A stretch of DNA of 45,157 bases. Origin: Saprospiraceae bacterium. GTDB taxonomy: Bacteria > Bacteroidota > Bacteroidia > Chitinophagales > Saprospiraceae. The notes beneath the pieces are model-generated. The model was not told the DNA's origin, ran no database searches, and worked only from the letters and a program-made list of their open reading frames with translations. Made by a program: the position numbers and the translations under genes. Positions 8,351-16,197 of this stretch are shown here, piece by piece; the first letter of the stretch is position 1; each line of letters opens with the position of its first letter. Location: assembly GCA_021739645.1 (NCBI GenBank), contig JAIPBL010000052.1:1-45157 (forward strand), given 5' to 3'.

Positions 8351-8776
8351 ATGGACATCGGCAAATTCAATTTCACCCTGCCCATCCAGGTAAGATGGAG
8401 CGATTTGGACCCGTTGGGGCATGTCAACAATGCTGTTTTTGTCACTTATTTTGAAATCGTGCGGGGGCATTTCATGATAAATGCCTGCCCCGGGTGGGAC
8501 TGGAAAAAGGACATGTTCCTAATTGCCAACGTAACCGCCAATTTACACAAAGAACTATTGTTGACGGCCGTGGAACCAGCGGTAAACATCCGAACTTCCA
8601 AAATTGGGAACAAAAGCTTTGTGCTGGAATATGCGGTCACCTCAAAAAATGGTGATAAAACAATCGTGCATGCCACCGGGACTACTACCCAAATCATGTT
8701 TGATATGAAAACCCGAACCACCATCGAGATTCCTGACTGGGTTCGGCGGTCGCTTGGGGCGTTTGATGGGTTATGA
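8351..8776 (+). CDS. Hotdog-fold acyl-CoA thioesterase (4HBT/YbgC type)
   Basis: A 141-residue hotdog protein of the 4-hydroxybenzoyl-CoA thioesterase/YbgC family, expected to hydrolyse acyl-CoA or acyl-ACP thioesters in the cytoplasm. The active-site helix motif is clear: R15-W-S-D18-L-D-P-L-G-H24-V-N-N27-A, followed by TYFEIVR. The reading frame is open for another 129 codons upstream, but those overlap nqrF and its terminator; the ATG at 8351 follows the terminator and starts the fold correctly (FNFTLPIQVRW). The specific substrate cannot be read from sequence. The stop codon overlaps the left arm of a long inverted repeat. Confidence 0.9.
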   Translation: MDIGKFNFTLPIQVRWSDLDPLGHVNNAVFVTYFEIVRGHFMINACPGWDWKKDMFLIANVTANLHKELLLTAVEPAVNIRTSKIGNKSFVLEYAVTSKNGDKTIVHATGTTTQIMFDMKTRTTIEIPDWVRRSLGAFDGL

Positions 8777-8869
8777 TTGATAGGACGCAGATTGAACAGA
8801 TTAAACAGATTCACACAGATAAAATCAGCGCAAATCAGTTTAATCAGTTCAATCTGTGTTCTATCAATC
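8775..8869. repeat. Long inverted repeat with CAGATTnAACAGATT-type words
   Basis: A 37-nt left arm (8775-8811) and a 37-nt right arm (8833-8869) are reverse complements with four mismatches around a 21-nt loop. Each arm is itself a string of (A)CAGATT(A/G)AA words. It could act as a transcription barrier after the thioesterase gene although no T run follows. The remaining 8870-9004 holds only a weak -7-like TACCTTCG at 8952-8959. Confidence 0.85.
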
Positions 8870-9004
8870 CCGCTAAGTTGACGACATTTGACTGGAGTCA
8901 CGCCGACACTCAAACTCCGACTCGGCCCAACCCCATCCCAAAAAAATCCCCTACCTTCGCCCCCCAACAATTCAAAAGCCAGCCCACCATTTTAATCAAA
9001 CCCA

Positions 9005-10852
9005 ATGTTTCAAAGCAAATTCAAACCGGGCATTTTCGCCTTGGCGCTAGTGTTCATCTGCACAATAAAAGCCGCCGCCCAAACCTTCCCCCTCACCGCC
9101 ACCGCTTATGATAGTCACTCGGAACTGAGCTGGCCCGTGCCCACTGGCACCGCCCCATTTTCCTATAAAATCTGGCGCTCCACCGATGGGCAGAGTTACA
9201 GCCAGTTGAAAATCATTTACCCCACCAACTACATGGACTTCACGGGCTTCAACGGCGGACAATCAGCCAATTTCTCCTATTTCGTGGAGGCGCTCGCCAC
9301 CAACGGCGACATCCTTGCCACTACCGATACGGTGGCCGTCACCGTCGCACCACTCTCCGACGATGCGTTGATGGATATGGTGCAGCGGTACACCTTTCGC
9401 TATTTCTGGGAATTCGGCCACCCGGTGAGCGGCATGGCACGGGAACGCAACACCAGCGGCGATGTGGTGACTTCCGGTGGCACAGGCTTTGGCGTCATGG
9501 CCATGCTGGTAGCAGCGGAAAGGGGCTACATCACCCGCCAGCAAGCACTGGATAGGCTGTTGATGATGACCAGTTTTTTGGAAAATGCCGACCGGTTTCA
9601 TGGCGCATTTTCACATTGGTTAAATGGCGCTACGGGCGCAGTCGTCCCGTTCAGCCAATACGACAACGGCGGCGACCTGGTCGAGACGGCCTTCCTGATG
9701 GAGGGACTGCTCACAGCACGCCAGTATTTTGACCAAAACAACCCCGAAGAGCAATTGCTGCGGGAAAAAATAACGGGACTTTGGGAGGCCGTGGAATGGG
9801 ATTGGTACCGGAAAAACAATTCCAATGTGCTGTACTGGCACTGGTCGCCGAACTTTGGCTGGCAGATGAACTTCCAGATTCGGGGCTACAACGAGGCACT
9901 TATCGTCTATCTCTTGGCCATTGCCTCCCCGACGCACCCCGTGCCGGCCAGCCTCTGGCAGACGGGTTGGGCTGGCGCTGGCTATGTGAACGGCAACACC
10001 TACTACAACCTCAAGCTCGACGTGGGGCCACCAAAAGGCGGCCCGCTGTTCTTCGCCCATTACTCCTACCTCGGCTTCGACCCACGGGGCATCAAGGACG
10101 CCTACACCAATTATTACATCCACAACAAGCACCATTCGCTCATCAATCGGCAGTACTGCATTGTTAACCCGGAGGGGCATCAGGGCTACTCCGCCGACTG
10201 TTGGGGACTCACCGCCAGCGACGACCCGCTGGTCGGGTACCTTGCCCATGAACCTACCAGCAGCGGCGACAATGGCACGATAACGCCCACCGCAGCGCTC
10301 TCCTCCATGCCCTACACGCCAGTGGAGAGCATGGCAGCGCTCAAATATTTTTACCGGGAGCAAGGGGAAAAACTGTGGGGGCAAATGGGCTTTTTCGATG
10401 CCTTCAACCTCGACCAAAACTGGTTCGCCAGCAGCACCCTCGCCATCGACCAAGGGCCGATTATCTGCATGATTGAGAACTACCGGAGCCGCTTGCTCTG
10501 GGATTTGTTCATGTCAAATCCGGAGATTCAGCCTGCGCTGGATGCGATTGGGTTTGTGCCGGATGCAAGTGCAACATCCGAGGGCACGGAGGGGGGATTG
10601 GATTGGCTGGTTTTTCCCAATCCAACCGACGAGGCGCTGACGGTGGAGTTTGTTTTGGATAAACCACAGGCTGTTTCGTTGCAGGTTTTCAATGCACAAG
10701 GGGCTTTGCTCCGCAATGTTTTGGAAGGAAAAAAGTTGTCAGTTGGCTTGGTCAGTGAGCAGATTTCGTTGTCTGATTTACCCGTAGGTCCTTATTTCTT
10801 GGTGCTAAGAATTGGCGCCGAAACCAACACAGAACCATTTTCGAAGCAATAA
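9005..10852 (+). CDS. T9SS-secreted GH144-like (glycoamylase-domain) glucanase
   Basis: A 615-residue secreted glycoside hydrolase. Order: signal peptide (1-26, ending KAAAQ), a fibronectin-III-like beta domain (about 30-110), a PF10091 'glycoamylase' catalytic domain (about 120-505) and a T9SS type A sorting domain (about 535-615: VFPNPTDEALTVEF, LPVGPYFLVLR). Catalytic-domain blocks: TGFGVMAMLVAAERG, GGDLVETAFLMEGLLTARQ, GPLFFAHYSYLGFDPRG, WGLTASDDP, AALSSMPYTPVESM, LAIDQGPIICMIENYR. This family includes CAZy GH144, whose characterised members cleave beta-1,2-glucan; exact activity here is inferred. ATG 9005 gives a clean signal peptide. It is convergent with susD of pair 1 and belongs to the neighbouring glycan-use locus. 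Confidence 0.85.
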   Translation: MFQSKFKPGIFALALVFICTIKAAAQTFPLTATAYDSHSELSWPVPTGTAPFSYKIWRSTDGQSYSQLKIIYPTNYMDFTGFNGGQSANFSYFVEALATNGDILATTDTVAVTVAPLSDDALMDMVQRYTFRYFWEFGHPVSGMARERNTSGDVVTSGGTGFGVMAMLVAAERGYITRQQALDRLLMMTSFLENADRFHGAFSHWLNGATGAVVPFSQYDNGGDLVETAFLMEGLLTARQYFDQNNPEEQLLREKITGLWEAVEWDWYRKNNSNVLYWHWSPNFGWQMNFQIRGYNEALIVYLLAIASPTHPVPASLWQTGWAGAGYVNGNTYYNLKLDVGPPKGGPLFFAHYSYLGFDPRGIKDAYTNYYIHNKHHSLINRQYCIVNPEGHQGYSADCWGLTASDDPLVGYLAHEPTSSGDNGTITPTAALSSMPYTPVESMAALKYFYREQGEKLWGQMGFFDAFNLDQNWFASSTLAIDQGPIICMIENYRSRLLWDLFMSNPEIQPALDAIGFVPDASATSEGTEGGLDWLVFPNPTDEALTVEFVLDKPQAVSLQVFNAQGALLRNVLEGKKLSVGLVSEQISLSDLPVGPYFLVLRIGAETNTEPFSKQ

Positions 10853-10853
10853 A

Positions 10854-10909
10854 ATTGGGTTATTGGGTTATTGTTCGAGAGCAATACCCCAATAACTCAA
10901 TAACCCAAT
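10854..10909. terminator. Palindrome between convergent genes, likely bidirectional terminator
   Basis: ATTGGGTTATTGGGTTATTG (10854-10873) pairs with the right arm at 10890-10909 with one mismatch over 20 bp, loop 16 nt. The arms are built from the word ATTGGGTT. It fills the gap between the GH144-like gene stop and the SusD stop on the other strand. No long T run, so termination is inferred from position and stem strength. Confidence 0.6.
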
Positions 10910-10915
10910 ACCGTT

Positions 10916-12412
10916 TCAATAACCTGCATTTTGCTTCAACTTCCCAGCACTCAAATCAATTTGCTTTTGCGGAATCGGGAAGAGCTCGTTTTTCCCGTCC
11001 ACGAAATTCTTGCCGTGGGCACGCAAAACTTCCCCTGCCCTACCCTGGCGCACCAAGTCAAAAAAACGGTCGTGCTCCATCGCCAGTTCCACCCGGCGCT
11101 CCCGCCAAATGGCGTCCCGAAGTTCGGATGGCGAGATTGGCGTTATTTCTTGAAGTCCAGCCCTGTTTCGTACTTGGTTGAGGGCAGCAATTGATTCAAA
11201 TGCTTTACCTGTCTCAAGGGCTGCTTCCGCTTTTATCAACAGGATTTCACCGTAACGCAACACACGAATATTCTTGCTAGTCAGAGAAACACCATAGTTT
11301 GTCTCTTGTGTTTTGCTCGCATACGCCTTGTAATTGTATCGAGGATTGGAAACATCTGGGGAAACCACAGCACCGTCCCAAAGCGTCTGGCCAGCAAAAT
11401 AGATGGTGCCTGACTTGCGGGCATCGCCAGCCTCATAGGCATTTTCCAAGTCTTCTGAAGGGGAATTAAAGCCCCAACCAGCGTAGCCGCCTTCCACGCC
11501 GCCACGAGCCATTTGGCATTCGGAATATTTGTCAACTGCCCAGCCTTGCTCCCCATTCTGTGCTTGTATTTCAAAAATAGACTCTATGCCATTCTCGGTG
11601 GACTGGCGCCAAAGCAGTGCATAATCAGCCTCCAAATCATATTCACCGGAATTGATGACATCATTGGCAGAAGCAAGGGCTTCGCTCCATTTTTTCTCGT
11701 AGAGGTAAATTTTTGAAAGCAAAGCCTGTGCTGCACCTTTAGTGGCACGACCAAGGTCCTTGGTTTGATAAGCACTTTTGGCAGGAAGCACAGCAGCTGC
11801 ATCCTTCAAATCTTGCTCAATCAAGGCGTAGATTTCTGCACGGGGAATATTGGTATAATCGTCATAAATCTGGGCAGCTTCCTCCCCAGTATATACCCTT
11901 GCTATCTTGGGAATATCACCGAAGCATCGAACCAAGTTAAAGTAATACAGCGCCCTTAGGAATTTGGCTTCTCCCACCAAACGGCCGGCCAAACCAGCAT
12001 CAAGTCCTGCATCTGCGAATAGTGGTACTTTGTCAATGGCTTGGTTACAACGGCCAATGCCTGTGTAATTTGCATTCCAAACCTCATTGATGGAAAGTGT
12101 GGTAGGTGAATAGCTAAGGGCGTCCATCTGGTCCTTGTCGGTACCTAGGTCGCCGGGGTCGCTGCCCTTGTCGGCATTGTCGGAAGTGATGCTGCTCATG
12201 CCAATCCAGGAGAAAACGCTCTGTTCCCACTTGAGCGTCCAGTTATAGCAGGAGTTCACGAACTTCTCGGCGTTGTCCGTATCGAGGAAGGTCGAGTCGG
12301 TTTGAATCAAAGTGTTTTCAGGTGCTGGCGAAAGCCAGTCCTTCTTGCAGCTGGGGCTAGCCATGATGGCCAGCAGGGCAATGATGAGTATTGGAAATGA
12401 AAGATTTTTCAT
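10916..12412 (-). CDS. SusD/RagB-family outer-membrane lipoprotein (pair 1)
   Basis: Glycan-binding surface lipoprotein that forms the lid of the TonB-dependent importer encoded by the upstream susC-like gene. 498 residues; lipoprotein signal with lipobox ASPSC (Cys22) followed by KKD, a Bacteroidota surface-export-like start. SusD family features: an alpha-helical TPR scaffold (GEAKFLRALYYFNLVRCFGD at about 165-185), the RGGVEGGYAGWG loop, and the C-terminal blocks LRYGEILLIKAEAALE and WRERRVELAMEHDRFFDLVRQG. It is second in a two-gene operon behind susC, with a 113-bp spacer containing two hairpins. Ligand unknown. Confidence 0.95.
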   Translation of the reverse strand: MKNLSFPILIIALLAIMASPSCKKDWLSPAPENTLIQTDSTFLDTDNAEKFVNSCYNWTLKWEQSVFSWIGMSSITSDNADKGSDPGDLGTDKDQMDALSYSPTTLSINEVWNANYTGIGRCNQAIDKVPLFADAGLDAGLAGRLVGEAKFLRALYYFNLVRCFGDIPKIARVYTGEEAAQIYDDYTNIPRAEIYALIEQDLKDAAAVLPAKSAYQTKDLGRATKGAAQALLSKIYLYEKKWSEALASANDVINSGEYDLEADYALLWRQSTENGIESIFEIQAQNGEQGWAVDKYSECQMARGGVEGGYAGWGFNSPSEDLENAYEAGDARKSGTIYFAGQTLWDGAVVSPDVSNPRYNYKAYASKTQETNYGVSLTSKNIRVLRYGEILLIKAEAALETGKAFESIAALNQVRNRAGLQEITPISPSELRDAIWRERRVELAMEHDRFFDLVRQGRAGEVLRAHGKNFVDGKNELFPIPQKQIDLSAGKLKQNAGY

Positions 12413-12433
12413 GATGCGTTTTTATTTTTATTA

Positions 12434-12520
12434 GGTTGCTTCGCAACGTACCATTCAAAATTGCGAAGCGACCAAAATGTTACTTAAGTTAGGAGGTAAC
12501 TTTAAGTTACCTCCTAACTT
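12434..12520. repeat. Two hairpins in the susC-susD spacer (pair 1)
   Basis: Hairpin A: arms at 12434-12446 and 12461-12473 (GGTTGCTTCGCAA with one mismatch). Hairpin B: AAGTTAGGAGGTAAC (12486-12500) pairs perfectly over 15 bp with 12506-12520 around a 5-nt loop. On the minus strand (the transcribed direction) hairpin B comes first after the susC stop and is not followed by a T run. Such a spacer structure could stabilise the susC message or lower susD expression relative to susC. Confidence 0.8.
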
Positions 12521-12525
12521 TTTCA

Positions 12526-15500
12526 CTAGTTGAAATCAATGTTTACCCCAACCATATAAGTAGTCAACGATGGGTAAATACCCAACTCGATGCCGCTGTT
12601 CAGGGCACTGGAGCCAGGCAGTTCTGGGGTGAAACCTGAGAATTTCTTTTTGATAACCGGGTTTTGCGCCGAAACAAAGACCCGTGCCTTGCCTATGCTG
12701 GCACGGCTGGTAACTTTCGTCGGGATGGTGTAGCCCAGCGTCACGTTGTTGATGCGGAAAAAACTGCCGGACTCGACAAAGTAGGTCGAAGGCTTGGGAA
12801 TATTGTTGGAAGCACGAGGCTCGTTGGTGTCAGTATTGGTAGGTGTCCAGCGGTCCACACGGGAGGCTTCGACACTGTCATTGCCGAAGCGAACGCCTTT
12901 TTTGCCGTTGTAAACCTTGTTGCCAGCATTGCCGTAGCAGTCAATCGTGAAGTCAAAAGCTTTCCAATTTACGCCTGCACTGATGCCATAGAAAACCTTG
13001 GGCTGGTAGGAACCAACGAAGACCCGGTCACGCTCGTCGAGCACACCGTCTCCGTTGGAATCTTTGTAACGGAAGTCGCCGGGCAGTGTACCCGTGAAGT
13101 GCGGCGAATCCGCAATTTCGCTGGTATCTTGGTATAGTCCGTCCGTTTGATAGACCCAAAAACTGCCAATGGGCTGACCAACGACTGTGGAGGTAGTGAC
13201 TTCCCCGTTGCCGAGACCACCGTCTTTCAGGTCAATACCACCAACCACTTTTTCCACATTGTTTCTGTTAAACGTTGCGTTGAAACCGACATGGTAGCCA
13301 AAATCAGTTGAGGTAAAATCACTCCATTTTAGGCTCACCTCGAGGCCCTTGTTGCGCACATCGGCGGCACGGCTGAGGATGCCGTCGGGGTCAACGACAG
13401 GCGGTGTCGGTACCCGGATGTAGGCGTTAGTGAGTTTGTTGTAGTAAGAAAATTCACCCGTCAGTTTTTTTGCGAAGCCAAACTCCACCCCAGCGTCAAT
13501 GGACTTGGTTTCCTCCCAAGTCGCAGCTGCATCCTTCAATTGGTTGATGGTGATGCCGCCCCGAAGTCCGTTCGGGAAACCGTAGGGGTCGGTGTTGGAG
13601 ACAGACAGCAGCGCTGCCAACTCGTTGTTCACGATGCGGGAGATGTTGTCATTGCCAAGGAGCGCATAACCACCCCGCAATTTGAGGTAGTCCAACACGC
13701 TGACATCCTTGAGGAAGCTTTCTTCAGACAGAATCCAAGCCGCACCCACGGAGTAGAACGTGCCCCACTGGTTGTCAGTTGGGAAGGCGCTGGAGCCGTC
13801 CCGGCGTATTGTTCCGCTGAGGTTGTATTTGTCCATGACACTGATGTTTGCCCTGCCGAAAACGCTTTCCCTGCGGAGCAGGTAGCCACCGTTGTCGGGA
13901 ACGGTGACCGTGGCTGGGTCGCCCTGGCCCACGTACCAGAGATTTCGGTCGGCTGGCACATCGGCCACCCGGATGGAATGGTTTGAGCCGCCATCACGCT
14001 CCGCCGAATGGCCTGCCAGGAGTTCTACCCGGTAGTTGTCGCCAATTTGCTTCGAAAGACTGAGGGTATTGTCCCAAACCCAGAAGAACCGGTCGTAATT
14101 GCTGAAACGAAGCTCAGAAACGGGGTTGTTGTAATTTCCGTATTTATAAACCCCATTGTAATTGGTGTTGCCGCCGGTGGACTTGTCGTAGCCCCAAGAA
14201 GAGCGGAATTTCAGCCCGTCAATGATGGCAGCCTCACCATAGAAATTGCCTTGAAAGCGGTTGGCCTTGTCGTAGTTATGCGCCAATTCAAGCGTGGCCA
14301 CTGGGTTTGCCACGCTCAGGGCGCTGATGAACCCGTAGTTTTTGTAGGCTGAGGTGACCGGAGCAGAAGCGCCCATCCGGTAGGCATCCGTGAAAGCGCC
14401 GGTGGGTTTGTTTCTGCTGTTGACGATGTTGGCGTTTACCACATGGCCCAATTTCAGGAACTTGAAAGGACGGTACTCGTTGTTCGCACGGAGCGTAATC
14501 CGTTCAAACTCTGCACCTTTCAGTACCCCCTCATCACCAAAATAGCCAGCGCTGAACAAGTAGGTCACTTTGTCCGTGCCACCGCTGACGTTGAGGTTGT
14601 AGCTCTGCACCAGTCCCTTTTGGCTGATTTCCTTGAACCAGTCGGTGTTGTAGGCAATGGTGTCAATGTTGAAAAGTGGGTCTAGGTTCTCGTAGGCCCG
14701 GGCCTCGTTGGTATATTCGCCGTAAAACTTGGAGTCGGCCATGTCCACAACATTAATGAGCTGTCGGTAGCCGACGTAGGAATCGAGGCTGACGGACATT
14801 TTACCCTCCCTGCCCCGCTTGGTGGTGATGAGGATAACGCCGTTGGCGGCACGTGTGCCGTAAATTGCGGCAGCACCATCCTTCAAAACGTCAATCGAAA
14901 AAACGTCGGCAGCATTGATGTTCGTGATATTGTCAGTGATGACACCGTCCACGACGTAGAGCGGGTTTTCGTTGGTCAAAACGGTGTTGATGCCCCGGAT
15001 TTGCACCCTCGGCTGCGAGCCGGGTTGCCCCGAACCGATGACCTGGATGCCACTGGCCAAGCCCTGCACCCCTTGGATGGGGGTGAGCAACGGCTGCTTT
15101 TTCAGGTCGTCGCCCTTCACCTGTGCGATGGCACCGGTGACCTGTTTTTTGGTCAATGTGCCGTAACCGACGACCACCACCTGGCTCAGGAGCGTGGCCG
15201 CTTCTTGCATTTTGATGTCAATGACTTTTCTTCCGTTCACTGCTACTTCTTGGGATTCGAAGCCCGTGAAGCTAAAAACGAGGACGGCGTTTTCGTCCAC
15301 GGTGATGGAATAGCTGCCGTCAAAATCCGTGATGGTGCCCACACCCGCTTCGCCCTTTACAAGAATGGTGGCGCCAATAAGTCCTTCGCCTTTCGCATCG
15401 GTCACAATTCCGGCAACGGTGATTTGGGCCAGCGGCCCTGCGGGTACTGCGGCCAAAACTTGACCGTGGGTGAAGAGTAAAATTGCGAGGACAAACTGTA

Positions 15501-15564
15501 GCAATAAATTGCCTTTGTCATGCCGCCAATTGTACCCAAGTAAATTGTAATTAAGTTGCTTCAT
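12526..15564 (-). CDS. SusC/RagA-family TonB-dependent transporter (pair 1)
   Basis: Outer-membrane TonB-dependent importer of oligosaccharides, partner of the adjacent SusD. With the start chosen here it has 1012 residues: signal peptide (to about residue 45), carboxypeptidase-regulatory-like domain (TVAGIVTDAKGEGLIGATI onward), plug domain (VVVGYGTLTKKQVTGA, YVVDGVI, VLKDGAAAIYGTRAANGVI) and a 22-strand barrel ending in VGVNIDFN. The frame opens at 15600, but the -7 box at 15626-15633 would put the transcript start close to 15620, leaving almost no leader; ATG 15564 (MKQLNYNLLG) gives a leader of about 55 nt and is preferred. It heads the operon with susD. No regulator gene lies nearby. Confidence 0.95.
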   Translation of the reverse strand: MKQLNYNLLGYNWRHDKGNLLLQFVLAILLFTHGQVLAAVPAGPLAQITVAGIVTDAKGEGLIGATILVKGEAGVGTITDFDGSYSITVDENAVLVFSFTGFESQEVAVNGRKVIDIKMQEAATLLSQVVVVGYGTLTKKQVTGAIAQVKGDDLKKQPLLTPIQGVQGLASGIQVIGSGQPGSQPRVQIRGINTVLTNENPLYVVDGVITDNITNINAADVFSIDVLKDGAAAIYGTRAANGVILITTKRGREGKMSVSLDSYVGYRQLINVVDMADSKFYGEYTNEARAYENLDPLFNIDTIAYNTDWFKEISQKGLVQSYNLNVSGGTDKVTYLFSAGYFGDEGVLKGAEFERITLRANNEYRPFKFLKLGHVVNANIVNSRNKPTGAFTDAYRMGASAPVTSAYKNYGFISALSVANPVATLELAHNYDKANRFQGNFYGEAAIIDGLKFRSSWGYDKSTGGNTNYNGVYKYGNYNNPVSELRFSNYDRFFWVWDNTLSLSKQIGDNYRVELLAGHSAERDGGSNHSIRVADVPADRNLWYVGQGDPATVTVPDNGGYLLRRESVFGRANISVMDKYNLSGTIRRDGSSAFPTDNQWGTFYSVGAAWILSEESFLKDVSVLDYLKLRGGYALLGNDNISRIVNNELAALLSVSNTDPYGFPNGLRGGITINQLKDAAATWEETKSIDAGVEFGFAKKLTGEFSYYNKLTNAYIRVPTPPVVDPDGILSRAADVRNKGLEVSLKWSDFTSTDFGYHVGFNATFNRNNVEKVVGGIDLKDGGLGNGEVTTSTVVGQPIGSFWVYQTDGLYQDTSEIADSPHFTGTLPGDFRYKDSNGDGVLDERDRVFVGSYQPKVFYGISAGVNWKAFDFTIDCYGNAGNKVYNGKKGVRFGNDSVEASRVDRWTPTNTDTNEPRASNNIPKPSTYFVESGSFFRINNVTLGYTIPTKVTSRASIGKARVFVSAQNPVIKKKFSGFTPELPGSSALNSGIELGIYPSLTTYMVGVNIDFN

Positions 15565-15625
15565 GATGTTGAAATTGCCTTTGTTTAAAAAATTGGTCAC
15601 CCATTTTTCGAGGGAACCCGTGGAG

Positions 15626-15633
15626 CAAACGTA
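15626..15633 (-). promoter_or_regulatory. -7 box of susC pair 1
   Basis: Minus-strand TACGTTTG matches TAnnTTTG. No TTG is found at the expected -33 distance, as is common for promoters that need an activator or an alternative sigma factor. A short hairpin, TGCCCG (15667-15672) with CGGGCA (15678-15683), lies just upstream near where an activator could bind. Confidence 0.5.
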
Positions 15634-16197
15634 TTAATTATAGAAAATAGATAAAAAACCGATTGATGCCCGTTTTGCGGGCACGGAAGGTAGTTATTGT
15701 TAAAAGGCGAGACAGAAAAACGGAGGCAAAACAAGTCAGAAAAATTGAATTTTCATCGCTTAATTTGAAAGCATTTCATTTTGTTTGTTTTGTGCGGCAA
15801 ATGTTCTTTTCTTATTTGACCCCGAAAAAATTGAAGATAAAACGAATCGAAGGCATCCAATGCTGCTATCAATTCGTTCTCTTACAAAGAATGATTAATC
15901 CCATTCTGAGGCAGCTCAATAGTCCGTGAAATTCATCGACAAAAAATCATTTTTAGATTATATTTTTCTGCTAAAAATTGCCCGTCCAAAAAAAAAATTA
16001 CTTTTTGTATTTCTTACAGTAAGTTTTAAAAAAGACCTACCTTAGCATGTCGAAAAAAAAACATCTGAACTTAAAAAATTGCACCTCGAACAATTCAAAA
16101 AAGGCTAAAATCAATCTCCAGCCTTCCATTTTCAACAAACCCGGTCGCTGGATTTTCCAATCAATTTATTCTTTCACAACTGTAAATATTTCTAATC
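15634..16197. other. Divergent control region between two Sus-type operons
   Basis: About 560 bp without a convincing gene, strongly AT-rich, between susC (minus) and the PKD lipoprotein gene (plus). The small ORF at 15663-15929 has no recognisable domain or start context and is not called. Near 16014-16024 there is a small palindrome CTTACAGTAAG, and TACCTTAG at 16038-16045 resembles a -7 box with one mismatch, giving a leader of about 150 nt for the plus-strand gene. I see no regulator or RNA family that I can name. Confidence 0.5.

Noticed and set aside
8773-9111. Small ORF downstream of the thioesterase
   Set aside because: It is made of the inverted repeat and overlaps the signal peptide of the GH144-like gene in another frame.
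15663-15929. 88-codon ORF in the divergent control region
   Set aside because: Basic, low-complexity translation of AT-rich DNA with no family resemblance or start context.
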